A stretch of DNA of 64,000 bases from Notolepis coatsorum (lineage: Eukaryota > Chordata > Actinopteri > Aulopiformes > Paralepididae). The DNA is taken from positions 149,557,680-149,621,679 of the forward strand of contig OZ020590.1 of the NCBI GenBank assembly GCA_963971535.1, in the 5' to 3' direction. Below, one piece after another: positions 52,440-63,600 of the stretch. The notes beneath the pieces were generated by a model that saw only the letters and a program-made list of their open reading frames with translations, did no database searches and was not told where the DNA came from. Every line of letters starts with the position of its first letter. Position 1 is the stretch's first letter. The position numbers were made by a program, and so were the translations under genes.

Positions 52440-53180
52440 ATAGGAAAAAGAAAAGTATGTTTTATCAAAATAGGATACATTAAATTAAACATGATGGAAA
52501 GAAACCGTGGAAAACATTAAATGAGCTAATGGGCAGATCAGGGGACAACACACCCTCCTTTATAGAGTCAGGCAATGCCTTCATTACTAAACCTCTAGAA
52601 GGCTAGATATTGCAAACTACTTTAATGATTTTTTTTGTTGGGAAGATAGAGAAACTAAAAAGTGAGATAACAATCTTTCAAAACAATTGATTAATGACCA
52701 ACTAATGAGAAATAAAGATTGTGAGTTTGACTTTCAAACTGTGCATGTGAATAAAGTAGAAGCATTTCTTAGTAGTGTAAATGTTGAAAAACCATCAGGA
52801 TTAGGATCAGCGACTTCGGGTCATTGAGAAGCGCTATATAAATAAAATGAATTATTATTATTATTAGATGGGAAACTCTTGGGTATGGTTTCTGGCTCTA
52901 TTACACTACCCATATGCCATATTTTTTATCTAAGCTTACTGAAAGGTGTATGTCCATTGGCATGGAAAGCTGCAAAAGTTATTCCACTACCCAAAAACAA
53001 GGAGGACATGTTTTCAGGTGCTAATAGCCGTCCTATCAGCATTCTTCCAGTGCTTAGCAAACTCATGGAAAGAATTGTGTTTGACCAGGTTTCCTCTTTT
53101 TTTTCTACTAACAAACTCAACTCTGAATTTCAGCATGCGTACAAAAAATATCACTCCACTCCTAACTCCTAACCCATAAG
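52440..53180 (+). pseudogene. L2-like LINE reverse-transcriptase fragment, unit 3
   Basis: Better preserved than the unit 2 copy: 'GMVSGSITLPICHIFYLSLL', 'WKAAKVIPLPKNKEDMFSG' and 'PISILPVLSKLMERIVFDQV' read in one frame from 52,879 to 53,172. The preceding part is interrupted, and a short AAGCGCTATATAAATAAAAT plus (ATT)n tail of another element lies at about 52,828-52,865. Confidence 0.78.
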
Positions 53181-53349
53181 CTACAGTCTATGTATATGGT
53201 TGGGAGCTTTATACAATTAAACTCTTACACTAAACCAAAATAAAATCAAAACATTACTTAAAACAGAAATGGTAAACTAGCGCCACCTGCTGAACATAGC
53301 AGGAAATGCCACAGTGCATAGACTATCTGATAGGATAGAGATAGACTAT

Positions 53350-53847
53350 CAAAACCACTCTCAAAGAGCACCTATACGAGAGACTGCAATTCGAAGCTGG
53401 CCCCTGTAAATGTCCTAACGCAACCCCCTCCAATGTACAATAAATGTCCTATTAAACCCAATAATACACGAGACCCTCTTCATGGGACCAAGTAAGGTTT
53501 AGTCGATAATCCAATGTACAGTAACCCCCCCGCCTACCCAAGCCCCACCCCACCCACCTCCTACAATGTACAGTTTCTTCGTCAAATGTATATACTCTCT
53601 TTTTTAGACTATTTTTGTATCACAAACAGTACTGTATTTGTAAATCTGGTATGTCATAAATGTATAGATGTAGCAGTACTGTCTATCTGTATGTCATATA
53701 TGTTATGATGAATTGAAAATGGGGGACCCTGATGTAAACAAGACGAAAGTCTTTCTCTGGTCTGCATCCCCTTAACAATTGTGTGTATTTATTGAGCTGT
53801 ACTGTACCCATTCTGCAATCTGTTAATAAAGTTTTCAATCAATCAAT
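53350..53847 (+). mobile_element. LINE-L 3' end, unit 3
   Basis: Counterpart of 38,040-38,513. Confidence 0.82.
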
Positions 53848-54344
53848 CAGTTAGCAGGTAAATTAATTTACATTGATAAACATACAATATGCATGGAGCC
53901 ACATACCTGCAGAAGACACATAAAACAACACCGCTTGAGTCTTCTGGTCGCTGCACATCTTGCATACCTACATGTACAAAATTAAACAATTCATTCGTTT
54001 TTTCACCAGAATAATAATAATAACGCAGAGAACAGAGAATGGAATCTGCATGGAATGGCCGTAGCAATCATTGCGACATTTAACCTACCTATAAAACTAG
54101 AACTAGTGGTCAAATTAGCACAAATGTCATAAAACCATGTAATAAAATGAACGTTAAGCATTATGTATAATACAAGTTATACAACGGCATGCAAATTTCT
54201 CGATTCTGATTGGCCATTCACACGTCTTTATTGGTAACAATCCACGGTCCTGGGCTCAGGACCCGCCCACAACCAAATCACATAACCCTCCCCGGCTGAT
54301 CTCACTGCCACCTAGTGGTAGCTGTTGTTACTGTATGTACTGTG
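53848..54344. other. Shared spacer with a unit 3-specific replacement
   Basis: Follows unit 2 (38,514-39,020) to about 54,172. From there to 54,295 it carries different sequence (for example 'CGATTCTGATTGGCCATTCA'), then rejoins at 'GATCTCACTGCCACCTAGTG'. No gene recognised. Confidence 0.5.
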
Positions 54345-54430
54345 TGGATTGATTGAATTGATTGATTGAAAACTTTATTAACAGATTGCAGAATGGGTAC
54401 AATACAGTACAGCTCAATACACACAATTGT

Positions 54431-54496
<66 letters not shown>

Positions 54497-54758
54497 TTTA
54501 TAAAGCACCTTTCATACATGTTATGTAGCTCAAAGTGCATGCAGACCAGAGAAAGACTTTCGTCTTGTTTACATCGGGGTCCCCGATTTTCAATTCATCA
54601 GGACATATATGACATACATGACATACAGATAGACAGTACTGCTACATCTATACATTTATGACATACCAGATTTGCAAATACAGTACTGTTTGTGATACAA
54701 AAGAGTCCAGAAAAGAGAGTATATACATTTGATGTAAAAACTGTACATTGGGGGCGCC
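54345..54758 (-). mobile_element. LINE-L 3' UTR with (TAAG)n interruption, unit 3
   Basis: Counterpart of 19,056-19,510. Confidence 0.8.
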
Positions 54759-55727
54759 AATGAATGAATGAATGAATGAATGAATGAAAACTTTATTTAA
54801 CAGATTGCAGAATGAATGGGTACAATACAGTACGGCTCAATACATACAATTGTTAAGGGGGTGCAGACCTGAGAAAGACGTTTGTCTTGTTTCCATCAGG
54901 GTCCCCCATTTTCAATTCATATAGACATTTATGACATACACAACATACATGACATTTATGGCATAGGGACATATAGGTATTTAGTACTGATACATTTGTG
55001 ACATAAACGGTATTCAAATATACAGTACCGTTACCCCTAGATCCTGACAGAGTATATACACATATACAGAGTATATACATATACTTACAAATCCAGAGCC
55101 TGCAGGATAATGAAAGACCCTCACCACCCCAATAACAGCCTGTTCCAGCTGCTGAGGTCAGGCAGACGCCTGCGAACCCCAGCTACTAGGACAGAGCGGC
55201 TTAGGCTCAGTTTCTTCCCCCAGGCCATCAGAGTCCTGAACAATGAACATTGAGTACCACTGTAACACTTTAGCATGAGCGGGCACACACTCAGGCCGCA
55301 CGCACCCTCACTTATTGCCAAAAGGAAAGGCCACTTTAAATTAGTATTAGCAACAGTAACAGTGTATTGCACTACTATTACTACTACTGTTAACTGTCAA
55401 CTGTTACCCGTCATTGCACAAATTTATTGTTACCTGCTACCTGTTATTGCACAATTTTATTGCACATATTTTTTGTATTGGATTCTATTATATGTTATAT
55501 GTTGTACCAATTGCACATCGTTGCGGGCAAGACCACCCGCATTTCATTGTATATCCGTATGCTGTGACAAATAAAACTCTTGACTTGACTACATATGATG
55601 GGGAGGGGACTGTACATTAGGAGGGGGTGGGTGGGTGGGAGAGAAATATACATACGGCGGGGAGGGAATATATACATGCGGTGGGGAGGAGAAGGAGGTG
55701 GTGGGGGTTTTGGGCATTTACGGTGGC
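54759..55727 (-). mobile_element. LINE-L 3' UTR copy interrupted by LINE-R tail
   Basis: Same insertion as 19,511-19,957, flanked by the same long direct repeats, but split by LINE-R sequence at 55,083-55,589. Confidence 0.84.
55083..55589 (+). mobile_element. LINE-R 3' end, unit 3-specific insertion
   Basis: 507 bp: the last coding codons ('RACRIMKDPHHPNNSLFQLL'-type, to a TGA at about 55,251), 3' UTR and 'AACTCTTGACTTGAC' end. A 7-bp duplication, TACATAT (55,076-55,082 and 55,590-55,596), flanks it. Units 1 (about 19,808) and 2 (about 39,573) have the unfilled site. Confidence 0.88.
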
Positions 55728-55866
55728 CATGACATACAGATAGACAGTACTGCTACATCTATACATTTATGACATACCAGATTTGCAAATACAGTACTGT
55801 TTGAATGTGATACAAAAGAGTCCAGAAAAGAGAGTATATACATTTGATGTAAAAACTGTACATTGG

Positions 55867-56059
55867 GGGCGCCCCAGTGGCGAACCACATAGCGCGCTCA
55901 GCCGCGAGTCCGCGACACAGCCGACCCGGGTTCGATTCCCGAACCCGTCATTATTTGCCGAATGTCTTCCCCCCACTCTGTCTCCCATTCCTCCTCTATC
56001 TCTATATACTGGACTGCTGCCCAGTAGAAATAAAGCGATAAAACGCCAAAAAAAAAAAA
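55867..56059 (+). mobile_element. tRNA-derived SINE S2 (intact)
   Basis: GGGCGCCCCAGTGGCG head, a B box GGTTCGATTCCC at 55,929-55,940, and an A-run end. The duplication TGTACATTGG flanks it. Confidence 0.87.
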
Positions 56060-56082
56060 TGTACATTGGAGGAGGGGTGGGG

Positions 56083-56305
56083 TCAAGTCAAGACAAGAGT
56101 TTTATTTGTCACGGCATACAAGTATACAATGAAATGCGGGTGGTCTTGCCCGCAACAATGTGCAATACAGTAGTAACAACATATAATAGAATCCAATAAA
56201 ACAACATTGTGCAATAAACAGTAACATAGTAGGGCATATCGGTATTTGTACATAAGTTATTTACAGAGCATGGAGGACATGCTAGGTCCTGTGGTAGTGC
56301 ATACA
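56083..56305 (-). mobile_element. LINE-R 3' end, unit 3
   Basis: Counterpart of 20,287-20,510. Confidence 0.82.
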
Positions 56306-56815
56306 CTGTTTAAAATGGCTTCCTTTCAATAAACAGAGGGCTACGCCCCCTCAACATACTGAGACCTGTGTTATAACAGTTATAACAAATCAAATGAATC
56401 AACATCATTGTACTGTTTCTTTAACATGTAATTTCTTCACACACACATCAAACACCTTTTTCATCAAACAACATTTGCAGCCAGTGAACTTACCCTCCTT
56501 AATCAACCCTCTGTCACAGTTGTTGGTCTCGTTTACTCTTAAGAGTTGTTTACTCTTGTTTCTTGGAGGACTGTTTGACGACGATCTATACTGCTTCTCT
56601 CTTTTGTGTGAGAAAAGTGTGAGAAAACGCTTTTGTAGTTGAAGTGTGATTTCCTCAAATCAACATATATTGCATCAGCAGTCCTTTCACAATAAAATAC
56701 TAAAAATATCCGGGGTGCTCCAGTAGCACACCATAAAGTGTAAGTAAAGTGTTTAAGATCCGATAACGGAACCGAATTCACAAGTAGATATTTTAAGACA
56801 CTGTTAATGAAAAAC
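56306..56815. other. Conserved unit sequence; empty BEL/Pao site
   Basis: Nearly identical to 20,511-21,008. It continues past GTTAA (56,803-56,807) into TGAAAAACAGG with no LTR, showing the pre-insertion state. Confidence 0.6.
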
Positions 56816-56855
56816 AGGATAAGACATGAAACATCAGCCCCATATTCACCCCACC

Positions 56856-57476
56856 AGAACGGAACAGCCGAGAGGGGGTGGCGAACCCTTTTTGAGATGG
56901 GTATATTATGTTAGTTGAGAGTCAGCTACCAAAGCGACTATGGAACTACGCAGTTCAAACGGCAGGTGTGGTACGCAACAGGTGTTTTAATAGGCGTACA
57001 GAACAAACCCTGTACCAAGTGCTAACAGGTAAAGAACCTAACTTATCCAAAATGCAGACATTTGGATCTGTATGATATACGTACAAACAGAACAAGGGAA
57101 AACTTGATGCCAGGTGTGACATGGGATATTTTGTGGGTTATGATAAGAACAGCCCATCATATTTAATCTATCACCCAGATACTGATAAAGTGCAAAAGCA
57201 CAGGCTGGTCAAGTTAATAAACAAAGTAACTGTGGAGAGACAGACACAGACAAACGAGTCAAATCAGAGTGATGATGACTATGACAATGTGATACGGCCT
57301 AAAGCTAACGTGATCACACAGGAGGTGTATGAGAGTAACGAGAGCGCTCAAGAACAAAGTGTACAAAATAGTCCAGTAACTATGTCTGACACAAATGGTG
57401 AATCTGAGAGTGGGAGATATCCAACTAGAGAAAGGAAGAAACCAAGTCACTTAAAAGACTGCAGCCTCTTGCATTG
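56856..57476 (+). pseudogene. Ty1/copia integrase C-terminal fragment
   Basis: The reading begins 'HQNGTAERGWRTLFEMG', continues 'RLWNYAVQTAGVVRNRCFN' and 'LTGKEPNLSKMQTFGSV', has a TGA at about 57,072, then an open frame 57,121-57,477 with 'MGYFVGYDKNSPSYLIYHPD' and 'YPTRERKKPSHLKD'. These are the end of the copia integrase core and the region that joins it to the reverse transcriptase. A further shift lies near 56,905. No RT, protease or LTR is seen; it ends where SINE sequence begins at 57,477. Confidence 0.83.
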
Positions 57477-57513
57477 GTGACGAGCGTAGTCTCCGCTACG
57501 CCACCCAGCCGCT
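57477..57513 (-). mobile_element. tRNA-like SINE head fragment
   Basis: On the minus strand GCGGCTGGGTGGCGTAGCGG, resembling the S1 head; only about 37 bp are present. Confidence 0.6.
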
Positions 57514-57668
57514 TTATTCTACATTCTTATGGAATGAATGACATAAAAAATATATATATATAATATTATTATTTTTTAAATAAATTTTGAGTTAATTTTC
57601 ATAACGTGATAATTTGCTGTGTAATTAATTAATCTAATTAATGCGATAAACTGACAGCCCTAGTTCTT

Positions 57669-57892
57669 TAAAACTTTGACCAGTCAGCTGGTTCTTTTTA
57701 GCGTTTATCGCTTTTTCTGGTCAAGCATGACCGACAGAAACAGGTTGAATAGGATATAGATCGGGGGAAAGACACTGAGAAAATACGGCGAGTCCGGGAG
57801 TCGAACTCGTGTACCCCAGATCCGTGACGCGCACGGTTGTCCCCGACGCCGAAATAGCGCCGAGATACGCGGTGAGCTACTGGAGCTCCCCT
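57669..57892 (-). mobile_element. tRNA-derived SINE with 15-bp target duplication
   Basis: On the minus strand it starts with a tRNA-like head (CCAGTAGCTCACCGCG, B box GAGTTCGACTCCC). The perfect duplication ACAGCCCTAGTTCTT lies at 57,654-57,668 and 57,893-57,907. Confidence 0.85.
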
Positions 57893-57970
57893 ACAGCCCT
57901 AGTTCTTATGCACGCCTGGTGATACAAAATCCAAATTGAACTCGGCCATTTGAAAGATAATATATGTATA

Positions 57971-59748
57971 TGTAGCAGGGTGGATTATCCCTGCTTTGTG
58001 GGAACGGTTGCTGGCAGTCACAAGGTAGCTGGACACAGTAGAGCTCTGTCTGACTGCACCCTCGTCTTTGGGCCTGGAGCGTCAAACTGGGACCCGGTAG
58101 TGGGAGTGAATGGGGCCCGGGATTTACCAACCTGGTTTGGTACTCTGGTCTTCCTCGCCTCTCCGGGGCGGTCAGCAGTACTCCCCAACTCGCTCTCACT
58201 TCCCTGAATACCTCCGTGGGCCCTCCCACACCTGATATGCATAAATAGATTCATTCCCCCCGCAAGCAGTACCCTCCCTCGACGACCACTAGAGACCTTA
58301 ATGACTGGAAGGAGAAAGGGTCAAATAATAATAATATTACCCGCATCAAAAGGGTTAGGGTTAGACTCAATAACGGACACGCACACACAACAATTCCCGT
58401 CTTAGTTCGTTTAGTATTACTTATACTGGGCAGTGACAAGTACTACTGGCAATGAGTCAAATGGCATACACTATCATTATTCCTAATTACTAATAATTAG
58501 AATAATAACATATATAGCACTTATACCATAATACCTTCGACTCCAGGAAGAAACAGTTTGACCGAGACGGGAAATTAAGAGGCATGGCCATACACGTTAT
58601 TACACTCAAAAGAAATGAAAAGGTGGGCCCACTGTACCAGAACAAAAGTCCTATGCTAATGCCGGCATGTAATGTTTATGGGGTACCCCTATGAACTGTG
58701 GTTAGCAACCATTAGCTTCGCCCGTAGGCCGCACCACACTGTGTACTGTGTAATAGATCCGGAGCATCGACGCTCGATTGTACTCAACCAAAATGGCGGC
58801 ATCGCCGTGCCACCACCGTCCAGGTAGCAAGATGGCGTCGAAGGCTCTCGTCGCGGGCGCTAGCAAGCGGGGCTGAAGCAGAGGGGCAGTAGCTGGCTGA
58901 GAGCGTGTGCTGGGTGATGGCGACCTCTGCTGGACAGAAGAACTCCTGTGCTGGGCTGTCGACCGCCGGAGCAGAGCAGATGTCGAAACGCCGGTGAATG
59001 CTGGTTGTTGACAGCCGGCGCTGGGTTGACGCGCAGCCATACGCTTGCCCTACCTTAAACTGAAGCTACTCTCTGGGTCCCCAAACAGCCCACCTGCTAC
59101 ACGGTTATACTGTTGCGCAGCGTGGCTGACTATACCACCGGTCTTCTTCAGCGCCTCGCGCTCGGTGTACACTGGAGTCAATATAGCCGTTAGCAGCATG
59201 CTACTTATACCGTACACACTGCTACTATAACACGCTACCTATGGACGTTAGTCCTTGGGTTCAGTTTCTCTTACTCACGCACTATCACGGATACTTCTAG
59301 AATAACCCGTCACTAGCAAGTATGTCTCATCACCCGTCGCTCGCTCCGGCGGGGCTCTCTGGTGGTTCTTTAACGGGGCTATTCAAAAGCACCTCCCGTT
59401 GTAGCTGCGACCGTTCACGGCTACATCCCACGCCGAAGAGAGCTTCCTGTTCCCCTCACCTCCAGGTGATTTCCTCTTCCTCGTTCCTTGCTTCTCTCCA
59501 CGCTCCGCCTGCCACCTGCCGCCCCCTGCTGGCACCGCCACCTAGCCCCACAGGAAGAGAACTGGGTGGATCGAATATGAACCAGTTTCTGTTTATAATC
59601 CATATTCCAGCCGGTAGGAGAAGGAGACACCCGTGTCATTGTTCGTGAGAATATCAATGGAAACTAGTCAACATGTCTTTGTGCACAAAGGGGAGATAAA
59701 AGGCAAGTCAGCACTTCTGAATAATAGCCATATTTTCAGGGTGCTACA
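57971..59748 (-). repeat. Gypsy-type LTR (3' LTR of minus-strand element)
   Basis: The ends are TGTAGCA at 57,971 and TGCTACA at 59,748, the expected TG...CA inverted termini. On the minus strand it follows a polypurine tract (AAAGTGGGGGGAAA, about 59,749-59,765) and the end of a pol gene. It contains AAAATGGCGGC and AAGATGGCGTC motifs (about 58,787 and 58,829) resembling YY1 sites. At about 1.78 kb it is long for an LTR. Short frames inside are not called genes. Confidence 0.72.
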
Positions 59749-60690
59749 TTTCCCCCCACTTTGAACTTGCTAAGTCCTCTGCAAGTTAACTCAATGAAAC
59801 ACCAACCAACGCATGCATGAAAACGGTCTTGAGACCAACAGTTTCACACATAGATCGACAATCACACATTATGCTAACAGTTTCACACACTCCTTCATGA
59901 ATTGTACACACTGTTCAACAAACACACTCTTCAGCTCATAGTCCTGGCGATACAGAGCGGGTAGCCGACCTCTGGTGCTCCTCTGGGGCCGGGTTGGTTC
60001 GACTCCCCCCCCCCGTCTGACTCCGCGACAGATCCTTCGGTGCCTGTTGGCGGGTCATTGACTACGGCCTCTCCCTCTGGGGCCATCGGTTGGCCGCCGG
60101 CGGCCCCCTCTCCGCCCCTCGTCTTTGCCGTCCTCTCCCGAGGGGTCCGACTCCACCTCCCCTCCCTCGTCCGGCGCATCTTCAGCGACGACCCGAGGGG
60201 CCCGGGTGGGTTACACGCCCTGGGACCCGGTTCCCGAGGACGATAGCCGGCGGGCTCCCCGTCTGTCCCAGACGAGCTCCGCGAGCGCGTAGGAGCCCTC
60301 CGGCGGACCTGCGCACGGCCTCCCCGATCGGAAGTTGAGAAGGAACGGGGCTTGAGCTGGTCCCGATGTACAGTCCTCTCCGGGCCTCCTTCTTCGGGCC
60401 GGACAACGAACACCGTGTCCACTCGTGGCTCGGGGTAACCACCGGGTAGGGCGTAGGTTCCCCCCTGGACTTTCGGTCGTGGATCCGCTTCGCTATGGCT
60501 CCCGCGGCCTCCGCAGCAGCCCTCCGTCGCTCCTTCTCCGTAGGTACAGCCTCTGGTTCTGACCGCATCGGGATGCGCGACTGGGCGCCAGCGCTTCCGT
60601 CGGGCCGGCCGCAGTGGTATCGAATCCTACGGTACGCTACCACACCTCCGATGGCGCGACCCCGGTCAGTCGCCTTTGGTTTAGCTCCGC
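59749..60690 (-). pseudogene. Ty3/gypsy pol C-terminus fragment
   Basis: On the minus strand, 'RRRAAAEAAGAIAKRIHDRK' (about 60,540-60,480) and, after a frameshift near 60,425, 'TVFVVRPEEGGPERTVHRDQ' resemble the linker and C-terminal end of gypsy-class integrases. A disordered Gly/Pro/Arg tail follows to a stop at 59,931. Between the stop and the polypurine tract is a 180-bp AT-rich spacer with CACACA motifs. RT, RNase H and the integrase core are missing; the right side is cut by LINE-R at about 60,700. Confidence 0.65.
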
Positions 60691-60699
60691 GACGATTGT

Positions 60700-63600
60700 G
60701 CACATTTTTTGCTATTATGTTTGTTTTTTCTACTTTTTTTATTAAAACATCACTGGCGGGTATGTCATACGACCGCCAGACACTTATGGACCTAAACTCC
60801 GGACTCAAAGAGGAGTTTGGAGACACTTTATGCCCAGAATGGCTAACAGAAATCAAGCGGGAGAACGGCAACAAAGGAAACGGCAGAAAGAGGCATAGAG
60901 GAAGACGAGGAGGTATCAGACTTAGATTAAAAAGATCTGCTTACCGTCCAGCAATTCCATCCATCTTTCTGGCGAATGCACGTTCGTTGGAGGGAAGGAT
61001 GGACGACTTGAGAGCGAGCGTTCGATTCCAACGGGAGATGAGAGATGTTAACATCATGTGTTTCACGGAGACATGGCTCAAGCCAGCGACGCCGGACAAC
61101 AGCGTCTCTCCATCGGACAACTTCACCGTCCTGAGAGCAGATCGCACGGCAGCCTCTGGGAAGAGCATCGGAGGTGGGGTCTGCATCCTCACGAACAATC
61201 TCTGGGTTAATCCCAAAGAAGTACATGTCCTCTCAAGTTCATGCTCCCCAGATATGGAACATCTCTCAATCCCTGTGCCGTCCGTTCCACCTACCCTGTG
61301 AGTTCACCGCGGTCATCATGTCCGTCGTATATATCCACCCACAGGCAAATACTGGCAAAGCGCTGGTGGAATTACACGACCACCTCAACAAACAACAGAT
61401 CAAGCATCCGGAAGCCGCGATGATAGTGGCTGGTGACTTCAACCAGGCGAATCTGAAAAAAGTGATGCCGTCCTTTTTTCAGCACATCGCCTGCTCCACA
61501 AGAGGGGGAAACACACTCGACCACTGTTACACCCCGTTCAGAGCCGGCTACAAGGCTGTAGCGGCTCCGCCACTGATGGGTGCTGCAAGCGCGAGCGATC
61601 ACGACTCCATTTTTTTAATCCCTGCATACAAACAAAGATCGCGTGACGTCATCGTGTCACGTGAGACAAAAAAGTGGTCTGACGAATCAGAGGCCACGCT
61701 CCGGGATGCGTTCGAAGACACAGACTGGGACATGTTTAAAGGAAGCGCCAGTGACGTCAGCGAGTACGCTGATACCGTTGTGAGTTACATAACAACAGTA
61801 ACTGACGGTATTGTCCTCACAAAGAAGGCGCAGGTTTTCCCAAACCAGAAACCTTGGGTGGACAGCACTATTAGAGCAGCCCTGAACTCACGCACCACGG
61901 CTTATAACCTGGGCAGAGAGTCAGGAAATATGGAAGAGTACAAGGCTTCAGTCTACACTCTGCGCAAGGCTGTTAAACTTGCTAAGAGGACATATGCTGA
62001 GAAACTGGAGACACAAATGGCACAAAACGACACAAGAGGCTTGTGGAGGGGACTGAAGACAATAACTGACTACAAAGTCAGCGCCCCCTCAATGGGGAGC
62101 GACGACGCCTCTCTCGCGGACAAACTCAACTCCTTCTACGCTCGGTTCGGTGTAGACAGTGTCGCCGCTAGCCCTCTGGCTAGTGACGTCACTGGCGCAC
62201 CGGCTGTTGTGGAGGGGGGGGGGGCAACCGCGGGGGGGCGGGGGCGCTCTCTCGTTGTCGGAACACAGTGTGAGAAGAGCATTTATGCAGGTGAACACCA
62301 GGAAGGCTGCTGGCCCAGATGGTATAACAGGACGCATACTTAAGTCCTGTGCAAACCAGCTTGCCCCGGTGTTCACCGCCATATTTAATCAATCCCTGGC
62401 GGAGTCAGTGGTCCCTGCCTGCTTCAAGATGTCTACCATCATCCCTGTACCGAAGAAACCCTCCCCAACATGTCCAAATGACTACAGACCGGTGGCACTC
62501 ACCTCTGTGGTCATGAAATGTTTCGAGAGGCTGGTCAAGGACCACATTTGTGCCTCACTCCCCAGTGATATGGACCCTATGCAATTTGCATACAGGACAA
62601 ACAGGTCCACTGACGACGCGGTCTCCCAGGTACTGCACAGCACTCTCTCCCACCTTGACCGTCAGAAGGGGGGCTATGTGAGACTGTTGTTCATTGACTA
62701 CAGCTCAGCGTTCAACACCATAGTCCCCACCAGACTGGTGGACAAGCTGATCGAGCTAGGTCTGAGCTCCGCCCTGAGCGCCTGGGTACTGGACTTTCTG
62801 AGTGAAAGACCCCAGGCGGTCAGGGTGGGGGGTCAGACCTCCAACACCATCACCCTGAGCATCGGGTCCCCCCAGGGCTGTGTTCTAAGCCCCCTGCTGT
62901 ACTGACTCTACACACACGATTGTGTGGCCAAGTTCAGCTCCAACTCCATAGTGAAGTTCGCAGACGACACGGTGGTGGTGGGGCTGATCTCGGACAACGA
63001 CGAGAAGGCCTACCGGGAGGAGGTTGAGGTACTGGAAAGTTGGTGCCAGGACAACAGCCTGCTCCTGAACATTGGTAAAACCAAGGAGCTGATCGTGGAT
63101 TATAGGAGAGGACAGCAGGAGACACACACACCACTGATGATTAACGGGGCTACCGTGGACAGGGTGAGCAGCTTCAAGTACCTGGGGGTCCACATCTCAG
63201 AGGATCTGACATGGTCAACACACATAGACACAGTAGTAAAGAAAGCGAAGCAGCGCCTCTACCACCTGAGACAGTTAAGGAAGTTCAGAGTATCGGGGAA
63301 GATACTCCAGTCCTTCTACTCAGGAGCTGTAGAGAGCATCTTGACCGGAAACATCACTGCCTGGTATGGAAACAGCACGGCACAGGACAAGAAGGCCCTA
63401 CAGAGAGTGGTGCGATCAGCCGAGCGTACCACGGATATTGCGCTACCTACCCTGCAGGTTCTATACAACAAGAGGTGCAAATCCAGAGCCTGCAGAATAA
63501 TGAAAGACCCCCACCACCCCAATAACAGCCTGTTCCAGCTGCTGAGGTCAGGCAGACGCCTGCGAACCCCAGCTACTAGGACGGAGAGGCTTAGGCTCAG

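Noticed and set aside
58702-59040. 112-codon minus-strand frame beginning MAARQPSAG
   Set aside because: It lies inside the gypsy LTR, is of low complexity and matches no family I know.
60040-60874. Arg/Pro-rich frames on both strands
   Set aside because: Alternate readings of the GC-rich end of gypsy pol; only the minus-strand integrase-like blocks have support.
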